Assembly: GCA_025464735.1 (NCBI GenBank)
Contig: JAODMX010000369.1
Coordinates: 1 to 12,058, forward strand
Origin: Frondihabitans sp.
GTDB lineage: Bacteria > Actinomycetota > Actinomycetes > Actinomycetales > Microbacteriaceae
Length of the DNA: 12,058 nucleotides
Reading direction: 5' to 3'
The position numbers and the translations under genes are program-made. The notes beneath the pieces are model-generated. The model did no database searches and was not told the DNA's origin. It was given only the letters and a program-made list of their open reading frames with translations. Below are positions 1-6,048 of this stretch, piece by piece (within the stretch, counting starts at the first letter, position 1; each line of letters begins with the position of its first letter).

Positions 1-1
1 A

Positions 2-775
2 CTCTTCAACTGGGCGCCACTGGAGACCACGCACCAGTTCGTCGGGCTCAAGAACTACGAGACGATGCTCGGCGATCCGCTGTTCTGGAAAGCCGTGCGG
101 AACACCTTCACGATCTTCCTGGCGTCCACGATCCCCGGCATCGCGATCAGCATGCTGCTCGCGGTCGTGCTCAGCAATCGCAGCTTGCGCGCCAAGAACT
201 TCTGGCGGATGGTGTTGCTCGTCCCGAACGTGACACCGGTCGTGACGGTGACGCTGGTGTTCGGATCGATCTTCGGCCAGCAGTACGGTCCGATCGCGAG
301 CGTGTTGCAGTTCTTGCACGTGCCGTCCGTGAACTGGGCTGGCAGTGCGGTGGCGGCGCAGTTCGTCATCGCGATCATGATCATCTGGCGCTGGAGCGGA
401 TACAACGCGCTCATCTATCTGGCGGCGATTCAGGCGGTACCCGACTCCCTCTACGAGTCGTCCGAGTTGGACGGGGCGGGGCGCTGGCGGACGTTCGTGA
501 GCGTCACGCTGCCGATGATCCGACCGACAATCCTCTTCAGTGTCGTCACATCGACCATCGGCGGCCTTCAGATCTTCACGGAGCCCCTGCTGTTCACGAC
601 CCCGCAAGGCGGAGCGAACAACCAGGCCCTGACCATGACGCTGCTCGTGTACGGGCAGGCGTTCAATTCCTTCAAATTCGGATACGCGTCGGCGATCGCG
701 GTGGCGCTGCTTGTCGTCGTGTTGGTGCTGGCCGCGGTGAACTTCGCGGTGACCCGCCTCATCAGGAGCGCATGA
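2..775 (+). CDS. Sugar ABC transporter permease, MalF/UgpA-like (5' truncated by window edge)
   Basis: Inner-membrane permease of a CUT1-type carbohydrate importer, working with a second permease, an ATPase and a binding protein. The reading frame is open from the first full codon at base 2, so the ATG at 65 is internal; the upstream residues (NWAPLETTHQFVGLKNYETM) match the usual loop after the first membrane segment of this family. Several hydrophobic helices follow. The cytoplasmic EAA loop that docks on the ATPase is visible at about 451-513 (YESSELDGAGRWRTFVSVTLP), with the conserved DGA and terminal P. The stop TGA lies inside the next gene's ATGATG start, so the two permeases are cotranscribed and coupled. 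The family call is firm; the sugar cannot be told. A MalF, UgpA or oligogalacturonide-type system are all possible. Confidence 0.93.
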   Translation, partial: LFNWAPLETTHQFVGLKNYETMLGDPLFWKAVRNTFTIFLASTIPGIAISMLLAVVLSNRSLRAKNFWRMVLLVPNVTPVVTVTLVFGSIFGQQYGPIASVLQFLHVPSVNWAGSAVAAQFVIAIMIIWRWSGYNALIYLAAIQAVPDSLYESSELDGAGRWRTFVSVTLPMIRPTILFSVVTSTIGGLQIFTEPLLFTTPQGGANNQALTMTLLVYGQAFNSFKFGYASAIAVALLVVVLVLAAVNFAVTRLIRSA

Positions 776-1719
776 TGACCACAGCAAAAATCCCCGAACG
801 CCGCCGGACCGTCTCGCGGTCGGCACAGCGCGCCGACCGAAAAGCCAAGGATCTCAGCCGCCGGAAGCCGAGCTCGCTCGGTCGCGGCCGGAGCCCCAGG
901 CCCCGTGTCTCGCCCGTCACCTACGCGGTACTAGCAGTCGCGGCACTCCTGGCGGTGGCCCCGCTCTACTGGATGTTCGTCGTCGGGTCGAACACGAGTG
1001 CGGCGATCTCGTCCTCGCCTCCGGTCCTCTTCCCCGGCGGAAACTTCGTCTCCAACATCATCAAGGTGGAGGGAGACGTGCCGTTTGTCCGCTCGCTACT
1101 GAACAGTGCCATCGTGGCGTTGTCCGTCGCCGTCCTGCAGATCTTCTTCTGCAGCTTGGCCGGCTTCGCGTTCGCCAAACTGCGCTTTCGAGGGCGGAAC
1201 GGGCTCTTCGTGTTCATCATCGCCACCATGGCGATCCCGAGCCAGCTCGGCCTCGTGCCCCTCTACCTGATCATGTCCGACATTGGCTGGATCGATACAC
1301 TCCAAGCGCTCATCGCGCCCGGTGCGGTGACCGCGTTCGGGGTCTTCTGGATGCGGCAGGTGATCGTCGGCAGCATGCCCGACGAACTGATCGAAGCAGC
1401 ACGGATCGACGGCTGCTCCACCTTCCGCACCTTCCGGTCGGTCGTCTTTCCGACGATTCGTGGCGCGGCGGCCGTGTTCGGCCTCTTCGCCGCTATGAGC
1501 GCCTGGAACGACTTCCTTTGGCCGCTCGTCGAACTCAGCACGCCATCCAACTTCACCGTTCAGGTGGCAATTCAGCAGCTGCGCACGAATTACCAGTCCA
1601 TCGACTACTCGACGACCCTCGCGGCATCCTTCCTCGCGACGCTTCCCCTGCTCGTTCTCTTCGCCGTCGCCGGGAAGCAGCTCGTCGCGGGAATCATGGA
1701 AGGGGCCGTCAAGGGCTGA
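772..1719 (+). CDS. Sugar ABC transporter permease, MalG/UgpE-like
   Basis: Second inner-membrane permease of the same CUT1 sugar importer. After an unusually long basic N-terminus of about 50 residues (rich in R, K and S), the first membrane helix is VTYAVLAVAALLAVAPLYWM. The EAA loop sits at about residues 203-226 (LIEAARIDGCSTFRTF, then a terminal P). The protein ends in the usual MalG style with a final helix and a short GIMEGAVKG tail. Length 315 residues exceeds the common 275-300 only because of the basic extension. Two starts are possible: ATG 772 (4-bp overlap with the upstream stop) or ATG 775 (1-bp overlap). AGGAG at 764-768 lies 3 nt from the first and 6 nt from the second, so 775 may be the real start. 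No terminator-like hairpin with a T-run follows. Confidence 0.93.
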   Translation: MMTTAKIPERRRTVSRSAQRADRKAKDLSRRKPSSLGRGRSPRPRVSPVTYAVLAVAALLAVAPLYWMFVVGSNTSAAISSSPPVLFPGGNFVSNIIKVEGDVPFVRSLLNSAIVALSVAVLQIFFCSLAGFAFAKLRFRGRNGLFVFIIATMAIPSQLGLVPLYLIMSDIGWIDTLQALIAPGAVTAFGVFWMRQVIVGSMPDELIEAARIDGCSTFRTFRSVVFPTIRGAAAVFGLFAAMSAWNDFLWPLVELSTPSNFTVQVAIQQLRTNYQSIDYSTTLAASFLATLPLLVLFAVAGKQLVAGIMEGAVKG

Positions 1720-1725
1720 CTCGGG

Positions 1726-1916
1726 AGCGTCGGCGAGGCGCTGCAGGAGGGTCGTCGCGGATTCGATTCCGCGGGGGCCACCGAGGCGTGCGCCGCGGCT
1801 CTGGTATTCGCCGGAGCCGGATCTCGCGGGCGACGCTGACGGTGGTCTCGGCGAGATCGGCGTATCGGCTGTCGAATTCGGACGGCCTCGGTCGGCCCTC
1901 TCGGAACGATCGCGTC
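1726..1916 (-). pseudogene. Possible frame-broken relic of a minus-strand gene
   Basis: Read on the minus strand, three protein-like stretches follow one another almost without gap but in different frames: DAIVPRGPTEAV (1916-1881), FDSRYADLAETTVSVAREI (1876-1820), then a segment at 1815-1726 that includes GGPRGIESATTLLQRLADA. Each step skips 4 nt, and codons in the last segment are G/C-ended. This is the pattern of a C-terminal gene remnant with two frameshifts, left between two unrelated plus-strand genes. No stop is met before the frame enters the permease gene, so its 3' end would be lost. I do not recognise the family. The alternative is chance: the antisense of GC-rich DNA often reads open. 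Confidence 0.25.
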
Positions 1917-2031
1917 GCTCGCGCTGATAGACAATGAGTTGGCGACTCCCGGCACCGAAGCGAGCGTCGTCTGGGGCGAACACCCGCGCTCCGGGACCGC
2001 ACCCGGTACCGCGCGAACATGACCTTGTGAC

Positions 2032-2037
2032 AAGGAG
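2032..2037 (+). promoter_or_regulatory. Ribosome binding site deciding the 2045 start
   Basis: AAGGAG ends 7 nt before ATG 2045. The same frame is open upstream to an ATG at 1934, but that start has no comparable site and would add 37 low-complexity R/P-rich residues that do not look like part of the protein. Confidence 0.75.
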
Positions 2038-2044
2038 CAGAACC

Positions 2045-2914
2045 ATGGCATCTTCTGACCGCACGGTTTCGCGTGAACTGGCCCAACGGATCCTCAGTGA
2101 CTTCTCGCTCGAGATGACGGGGAAGGACCTCCACCAGCTCGCCGCGGCTCGAGAGAGTATCCCCGCAGGCACTCGCATCAACATCACGTTCCTCGGCAAC
2201 GAAGACCTCTCGCTGCGGGTGACCGCGGCGATCGCGATCAAGGACGCCGGGTTCGTTCCCGTCCCGCACATCGCGGCACGGCGACTGCCGTCGGCCGAGA
2301 TGCTCGAGGAGTTCCTGACGGCGCTGGAGGAGAACGGCGTCAGCAGAAGTGTCTTCGTCGTGGGTGGGGACCCTGCGAGCCCGGAGGGACCCTATTCCGA
2401 CTCGCTCGACGTGCTGAAAACCGGGCTCCTGGGAGCGCACGGGGTCAGCGAGGTTGGGATCAGTGGATATCCCGAAGGTCACCCCTACATCGACGACGGC
2501 ACGCTGTGGTCGGCTCTCGAGAGGAAGAGGGATCTGCTCGACGAGCAGGGCATCCCGGGCGTGATCGTGACCCAGTTCGGCTTCGACGTCGACAGGATCG
2601 CTTCGTGGGTTGAAGAGGTCCGCGGCCGGGGAATCGATCTTCCTCTCCGCATCGGCGTTCCGGGGCCTGCCGGCGTTCGACGGCTTCTGAGCTACGCATC
2701 ACGATTCGGGGTGGGCACGAGTGCTGGAATCGCGAAGAAGTACGGTTTCTCGATCACGAACCTGCTGGGAACAGCGGGCCCCGGCACGTTCATCAACTCC
2801 CTCGCCGAGCGCCACGACCGCGAACGGTACGGCGACCTGAAACTCCACTTCTACACATTCGGTGGTCTGAAAGCGACCTCCGAGTGGGCCGAGGGCTTCC
2901 GCGGGGAGGCATGA
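2045..2914 (+). CDS. Divergent methylenetetrahydrofolate reductase-like protein (MetF superfamily)
   Basis: A 289-residue TIM-barrel flavoprotein of the 5,10-methylene-THF reductase family, which in known members interconverts methylene-THF and methyl-THF using FAD. The landmarks are present in changed form. SLEMTG (Glu23) stands where MetF has the catalytic Glu of FEFFPP. VFVVGGDP near residues 107-114 replaces the usual LRGDxP. VTQFGFD near 176-182 matches TQFFFD. RIGVPGPAG matches the PGI motif. KLHFYTFGGL near the end matches HFYTxNR. The changes suggest a paralogue used in C1 catabolism, for example with THF-dependent demethylases, rather than the housekeeping methionine enzyme; this is inference, and no demethylase is in the window. 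The start is set by AAGGAG 7 nt upstream. It stands alone: 325 bp after the permease and 267 bp before the next gene. Confidence 0.82.
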   Translation: MASSDRTVSRELAQRILSDFSLEMTGKDLHQLAAARESIPAGTRINITFLGNEDLSLRVTAAIAIKDAGFVPVPHIAARRLPSAEMLEEFLTALEENGVSRSVFVVGGDPASPEGPYSDSLDVLKTGLLGAHGVSEVGISGYPEGHPYIDDGTLWSALERKRDLLDEQGIPGVIVTQFGFDVDRIASWVEEVRGRGIDLPLRIGVPGPAGVRRLLSYASRFGVGTSAGIAKKYGFSITNLLGTAGPGTFINSLAERHDRERYGDLKLHFYTFGGLKATSEWAEGFRGEA

Positions 2915-2935
2915 CGTCGTTCGCGTGACCCATGC

Positions 2936-3073
2936 TCACACGGCAGCGGACCTGCAGCGGAGCCTCGGCTCGCTCCCGGTCGGCTTCTGCACAGCCCTGA
3001 GGCCCAGCTGCCTCTCACCGATGCTCACGTAGCCCAGGGTCCCGATGACGGCGGTCACGAGGAGGCCCCGTGA
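2936..3073 (-). pseudogene. Possible C-terminal fragment of a minus-strand gene
   Basis: A minus-strand frame ending at TGA 2938-2936 reads protein-like over its last 40-45 codons: a hydrophobic stretch (GLLVTAVIGTLGYVSIG), then a polar tail (ERQLGLRAVQ, ending in RSAAV). The frame stays open upstream to an ATG at 3142-3140, but those codons lie inside the AT-rich promoter and operator region of the plus-strand gene and do not look coding. No ribosome binding site supports a start. It may be the tail of a lost membrane protein gene, or a chance open frame. The family is not recognised. Confidence 0.22.
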
Positions 3074-3106
3074 ATCCAACCTCAGAAATGTCGATTCATC
3101 GCACCC

Positions 3107-3135
3107 TTGTATCGGTACATATTTATCTGTATCGT
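3107..3135 (+). promoter_or_regulatory. Candidate promoter for the secreted beta-helix gene
   Basis: In an AT-rich island standing out from the GC-rich surroundings, TTGTAT (3107-3112) and TATCGT (3130-3135) lie 17 bp apart. They resemble a weak -35 (3 of 6 matches) and a fair -10 (4 of 6), about 50 bp before the start codon. Both hexamers fall inside the palindromic repeats listed as operators, which fits a repressed promoter. The spacing is seen directly; promoter function is inferred. Confidence 0.45.
3108..3119 (+). promoter_or_regulatory. Candidate operator 1, TGTATCGGTACA
   Basis: A 12-bp palindrome of the form TGTA-N4-TACA with four perfectly paired bases in each arm. It matches operator 2 at 11 of 12 bases and lies exactly 20 bp upstream of it, about two helical turns, so two repressor dimers would sit on the same DNA face. 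It overlaps the candidate -35. The owner could be a TetR-, GntR- or LacI-type regulator; none is in the window. Confidence 0.5.
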
Positions 3136-3139
3136 TACA
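3128..3139 (+). promoter_or_regulatory. Candidate operator 2, TGTATCGTTACA
   Basis: Second copy of the TGTA-N4-TACA palindrome, 20 bp after the first and differing at one central base. It covers the candidate -10 hexamer, so a bound protein would block RNA polymerase. Confidence 0.5.
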
Positions 3140-3140
3140 C

Positions 3141-3159
3141 ACGCCTCGGGGTGAGGCGT
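3141..3159 (+). repeat. Hairpin in the leader of the beta-helix gene
   Basis: Perfect 7-bp inverted repeat ACGCCTC / GAGGCGT around a 5-nt GGGGT loop, right after operator 2 and 22 bp before the start codon. If transcription starts near 3141-3145 it would lie at the very 5' end of the mRNA, where such stems can stabilise a transcript; otherwise it may be a third protein site. No T-run follows, so it is not a typical terminator. Confidence 0.5.
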
Positions 3160-3181
3160 CAATGTCGACGAAAGATCACTC

Positions 3182-5980
3182 ATGCGCCTCTCTGCTCGTT
3201 TACTAGCCATGGTCGCGGTGGCCGCTCTCGCACTCGTGGGAGTCCCACTGGTGTCGGCCAGCAGCGCTTCCGCTTCGTGTACGACCTACTATGTGTCTTC
3301 CTCATCCGGAAGCGACTCCAACAGTGGCTGCAGCACGGCATCGCCGTGGCTCACTCTTGCGAACGTCAACTCGACCACGTTCACCGCCGGCAATCAGATT
3401 CTCTTTCAAGCGGGCGGCTCCTGGACTGGAGAGCTGCAGCCGCAAGGGTCGGGCGCGAGCGGCAGCCCGATCATCATCTCCAGCTACGGTACGGGCGCGG
3501 CTCCCATCATCGCCGGCGGGGGAGCAGCGGCTGCCGTCTATCTCCACGACCAGCAGTATTGGACGGTAGAGAACCTCGAGATCACGAACGTCAGTTCGAC
3601 CCAGGGATCGCGAGCCGGCTTCCTCGCGTACAACGACGGGACGGGCATCCTCAACAGCATCCATCTCGTGAACAACACCATCGACAATGTCGACGGCTAC
3701 TGGGGGAGTAGCGACCCGCAGCCGGTTGCGACCTCTGCCATCGGGTTCGAGACCACCGACAGCAACGCGACCGCGAACTGGAACGACGTTCTCATCCAGG
3801 GAAATACTCTGACGCATGACGACGCGGGTGGGATCTACATCGGTTCGCCGGTCGGTTTGAACCGGAACATCACGAGCACGAACGTCGTTATCCAGAACAA
3901 CACGATCACCGACGCGGGCGGTAACTCCATCGTCTGTGTGTTCTGCTCGGCGCCACTCATCCAATACAACGTGGACACCGACAGCGGCTACCGGTTTTCT
4001 GGCGCGGCCCTGTGGGAAGGGTGGTCGAATAACGCGGTCTGGCAATACAACGAGGTTGCCAGAAACTGGCGTGCGCTCTTCGACGGTGAAGCTTTCGACA
4101 TCGACAACAACAACACCAACACGACCATTCAGTACAACTACACCCACGACAACCCGTGGGGCTTCATGGAATTCTGCTGCAGCTCCACGTTCGGAGCCCT
4201 CGGGACGTCGATCGTCCGCGACAACATCAGCCAGAACGATGGCGCGTCCAACGCCGTCTTCTCCACACTCGGAGGACTCGAGACCGGCGCAACGGCACAG
4301 ATCTACAACAACACGGTCTACATGGCTCCGGGGGACAACGGATCCGTGACCAACGGCGCCCCGCCCACCGGCTCGTCCATCTCGTTCACGAACAACCTCA
4401 TCTACAAGCTCGGAACGGGGGGCTACTCCAGCGGCAACATGACCTGGTCGCACAACCTGATGTACGGGAACCACCCGACGTCGGAGCCGACGGACGCTGC
4501 GAAGATCACTGCGGACCCGCTCCTCGTCAATCCGGGGCGCGCGGGTAGTGGCCTCGCCACCGCCTCCGTGTACAAGCTCCGCTCCGGATCGCCTGCCCTC
4601 GGTGCTGGAGCTGTGGTCTCCGGCAACGGTGGCCTGGACTACTTCGGAAATGCCGTCTCGTCGACCGCCGCTCCCAACATCGGCGCCTACAACGGTGCCG
4701 CTGTGGCGGCGGCAACCCCGACGGTCGGTGCCTACTGGCGCTTCGACGAAGGAAGCGGCACGGCCGCCTACGACTCCTCCGGCGGCGCCAACACGGGCAC
4801 CCTGCAGGCCGGCGCCAGCTGGACCACCGGCGAAATGGGGACGTCCGCGGTCGCACTGACCGGGGCAAGTAACAGTTACGTCGACGTTCCGAGCACCGCG
4901 ATCGATACCAGTGGGAGCTACAGCGTCTCGGCCTGGGTCAAGCCCAACTCGCTCACCGGTAACCAGACCTACGCCAGTATCGACGGCACCACCATCAGCC
5001 CCTTCTACCTGCAGCTCACGGGCGGACAATTCGCCTTCACCGTCCGCAGTGCCGACTCCACCAGCTCCACCGCCACCCAGGCTCTCGGCCTCACGCCGAC
5101 CACGGGTACGTGGTACGAACTGACGGGTGTCTACGACAACGTCGCCCATACGATCACTCTGTATGTCAATGGAGTCAAGCAGGCGACGACCGCGTTCAGC
5201 TCGCCCTGGAAGGCGACCGGCGACACGGAGATCGGACGGGCGAAGTGGAACGGCAGCTCGGTCGACTTCGCGAACGCGACGATCGATGAGGTCCGGATGC
5301 AGCCCAAGGCCATCAACACGCAGGAGGCCTTCGCCCTCGGAACGGGCGCCACGGCCTACTACGAACTCGACGAAGGAAGCGGGTCAACGTTCAGCGACGC
5401 CACCGGCAGCACGCCGGCCGGACATCTCGAGAGCCAAACCGGCTGGACGGGAAGCGGGGAGATCGGATCCAATTCGCTCAGTTTCACTGGAACGACGGGC
5501 ACCTTTGCCGAAATCCCGGTCTCGGCCGTCAACACCAGCCAGAGCTACACGGTCGCGGCGTGGGTGAAACTGAACTCCGTCGCAGGCACGCAGACCTTCG
5601 CCGCCATGTCGGGGTCCGATATCAGCCCCTTCTATCTCCAGATCGCTGGCGGAAAGCTCACCTTCACCGTCCGCAGCGCCGATTCGACGAGCTCCACGGC
5701 GACGTCGGTCAGCGCCACGGCATCGGCGTCGACCGGCACCTGGTATCACGTTCTGGGAATGTACAACCTAGCGGCTGGGACCATCTCCCTCTACGTCAAC
5801 GGAACCCTCCAGGGGACGGCTTCGTACACGACACCCTGGCAATCCGTCGGCGCCACGACGATCGGAGCGGCCGAATTCGGGCTGTCGCCGGTCGACCTGA
5901 CCAACGGTCTGATCGATGACGTGCATTTCTGCAACAGGACTCTCACGGCAGCTCAGATCACCACGCTCGCCACCTCCTGA
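3182..5980 (+). CDS. Secreted right-handed beta-helix protein with two tandem LamG-like domains
   Basis: A 932-residue exported protein. Residues 1-31 form a signal peptide: basic MRLSAR, hydrophobic core LAMVAVAALALVGVPLV, and likely cleavage after SASSASA. Residues about 35-505 are a parallel beta-helix that opens with the YYVSSSSGSDSNSG...SPWLTL signature common to such secreted proteins (DUF1565 type) and carries many N-rich turns (NNTI, QYNYTHDN). DGEAFDID with the following QYNYTHDNPWGF is a family hallmark in many putative polysaccharide lyases or hydrolases. Two LamG/concanavalin-A-like domains follow, about 515-718 and 724-930, each opening with A-Y-x-x-(F/L)-DEGSG and containing SPFYLQ and FTVRSADSTSSTAT; they usually bind carbohydrate. 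Seven cysteines occur (33, 50, 252, 255, 332, 333, 917). The ribosome site is weak (GAAAG at 3170-3174). It probably binds or cuts an extracellular glycan; the enzyme class is not proven. Confidence 0.88.
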   Translation: MRLSARLLAMVAVAALALVGVPLVSASSASASCTTYYVSSSSGSDSNSGCSTASPWLTLANVNSTTFTAGNQILFQAGGSWTGELQPQGSGASGSPIIISSYGTGAAPIIAGGGAAAAVYLHDQQYWTVENLEITNVSSTQGSRAGFLAYNDGTGILNSIHLVNNTIDNVDGYWGSSDPQPVATSAIGFETTDSNATANWNDVLIQGNTLTHDDAGGIYIGSPVGLNRNITSTNVVIQNNTITDAGGNSIVCVFCSAPLIQYNVDTDSGYRFSGAALWEGWSNNAVWQYNEVARNWRALFDGEAFDIDNNNTNTTIQYNYTHDNPWGFMEFCCSSTFGALGTSIVRDNISQNDGASNAVFSTLGGLETGATAQIYNNTVYMAPGDNGSVTNGAPPTGSSISFTNNLIYKLGTGGYSSGNMTWSHNLMYGNHPTSEPTDAAKITADPLLVNPGRAGSGLATASVYKLRSGSPALGAGAVVSGNGGLDYFGNAVSSTAAPNIGAYNGAAVAAATPTVGAYWRFDEGSGTAAYDSSGGANTGTLQAGASWTTGEMGTSAVALTGASNSYVDVPSTAIDTSGSYSVSAWVKPNSLTGNQTYASIDGTTISPFYLQLTGGQFAFTVRSADSTSSTATQALGLTPTTGTWYELTGVYDNVAHTITLYVNGVKQATTAFSSPWKATGDTEIGRAKWNGSSVDFANATIDEVRMQPKAINTQEAFALGTGATAYYELDEGSGSTFSDATGSTPAGHLESQTGWTGSGEIGSNSLSFTGTTGTFAEIPVSAVNTSQSYTVAAWVKLNSVAGTQTFAAMSGSDISPFYLQIAGGKLTFTVRSADSTSSTATSVSATASASTGTWYHVLGMYNLAAGTISLYVNGTLQGTASYTTPWQSVGATTIGAAEFGLSPVDLTNGLIDDVHFCNRTLTAAQITTLATS
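4724..5961 (+). repeat. Internal tandem duplication encoding the two LamG-like domains (627-bp period)
   Basis: ATCAGCCCC occurs at 4994 and again at 5621, and TTCACCGTCCGCAG at 5036 and 5663; both pairs are exactly 627 bp (209 codons) apart. The near-identical DNA around SPFYLQ and FTVRSADSTSSTAT against more diverged flanks suggests a domain duplication kept similar locally by selection or gene conversion. Confidence 0.85.
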
Positions 5981-5990
5981 TGCCCGACTC

Positions 5991-6026
5991 GATGCCCGTG
6001 GAGCTCTCCTTGGCTCCGCGGGCATC
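5991..6026 (+). terminator. Intergenic hairpin after the beta-helix gene (terminator or attenuator)
   Basis: A 14-bp stem, GATGCCCGTGGAGC (5991-6004) against GCTCCGCGGGCATC (6013-6026), with one G-U pair and an 8-nt loop. It starts 10 nt after the stop codon and ends 22 nt before the next ATG. The T-run is poor (GTTCC), as is common in actinobacterial terminators. An extra GATGCCCG at 5979-5986 could also pair with the distal arm. It probably lowers expression of the downstream gene relative to the beta-helix gene, or protects the mRNA 3' end. Confidence 0.65.
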
Positions 6027-6048
6027 GTTCCACTGACAGGACGCCCCC

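Larger units (their letters stand above)
1720..2044. other. 325-bp gap between sugar permease and MTHFR-like gene
   Basis: No intact plus-strand gene is supported here. The gap holds a small inverted repeat CGCGGA/TCCGCG (1756-1773, 6-nt loop, no T-run), a possible minus-strand gene relic (listed separately), and the leader of the downstream gene with its ribosome binding site at 2032-2037. The spacing suggests that the 2045 gene has its own promoter and is not part of the permease operon. I could not assign a convincing -35/-10 pair. Confidence 0.6.

Noticed and set aside
1754..1785. tRNA-like T-arm (GGATTCGATTCC followed by GCCACC), possible attachment-site remnant
   Set aside because: The loop has an extra A where G53 should be, no matching acceptor or anticodon arm is found upstream, and no integrase or second copy is in the window.
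1096..2271. 391-codon minus-strand open frame over the MalG-like and MTHFR-like genes
   Set aside because: Most of it is antisense to two clear genes. Only the short gap portion (1726-1815) looks protein-like and is reported separately as a doubtful relic.
2999..3014. GAGGC/GCCTC inverted repeat as terminator for the MTHFR-like gene
   Set aside because: The stem is only 5 bp, has no T-run, and lies about 85 bp past the stop, so it is too weak to call.
3302..5149. 615-codon minus-strand open frame opposite the beta-helix gene
   Set aside because: Its composition is V/R/G-rich without any domain, and the plus strand shows a signal peptide, helix repeats and LamG domains.
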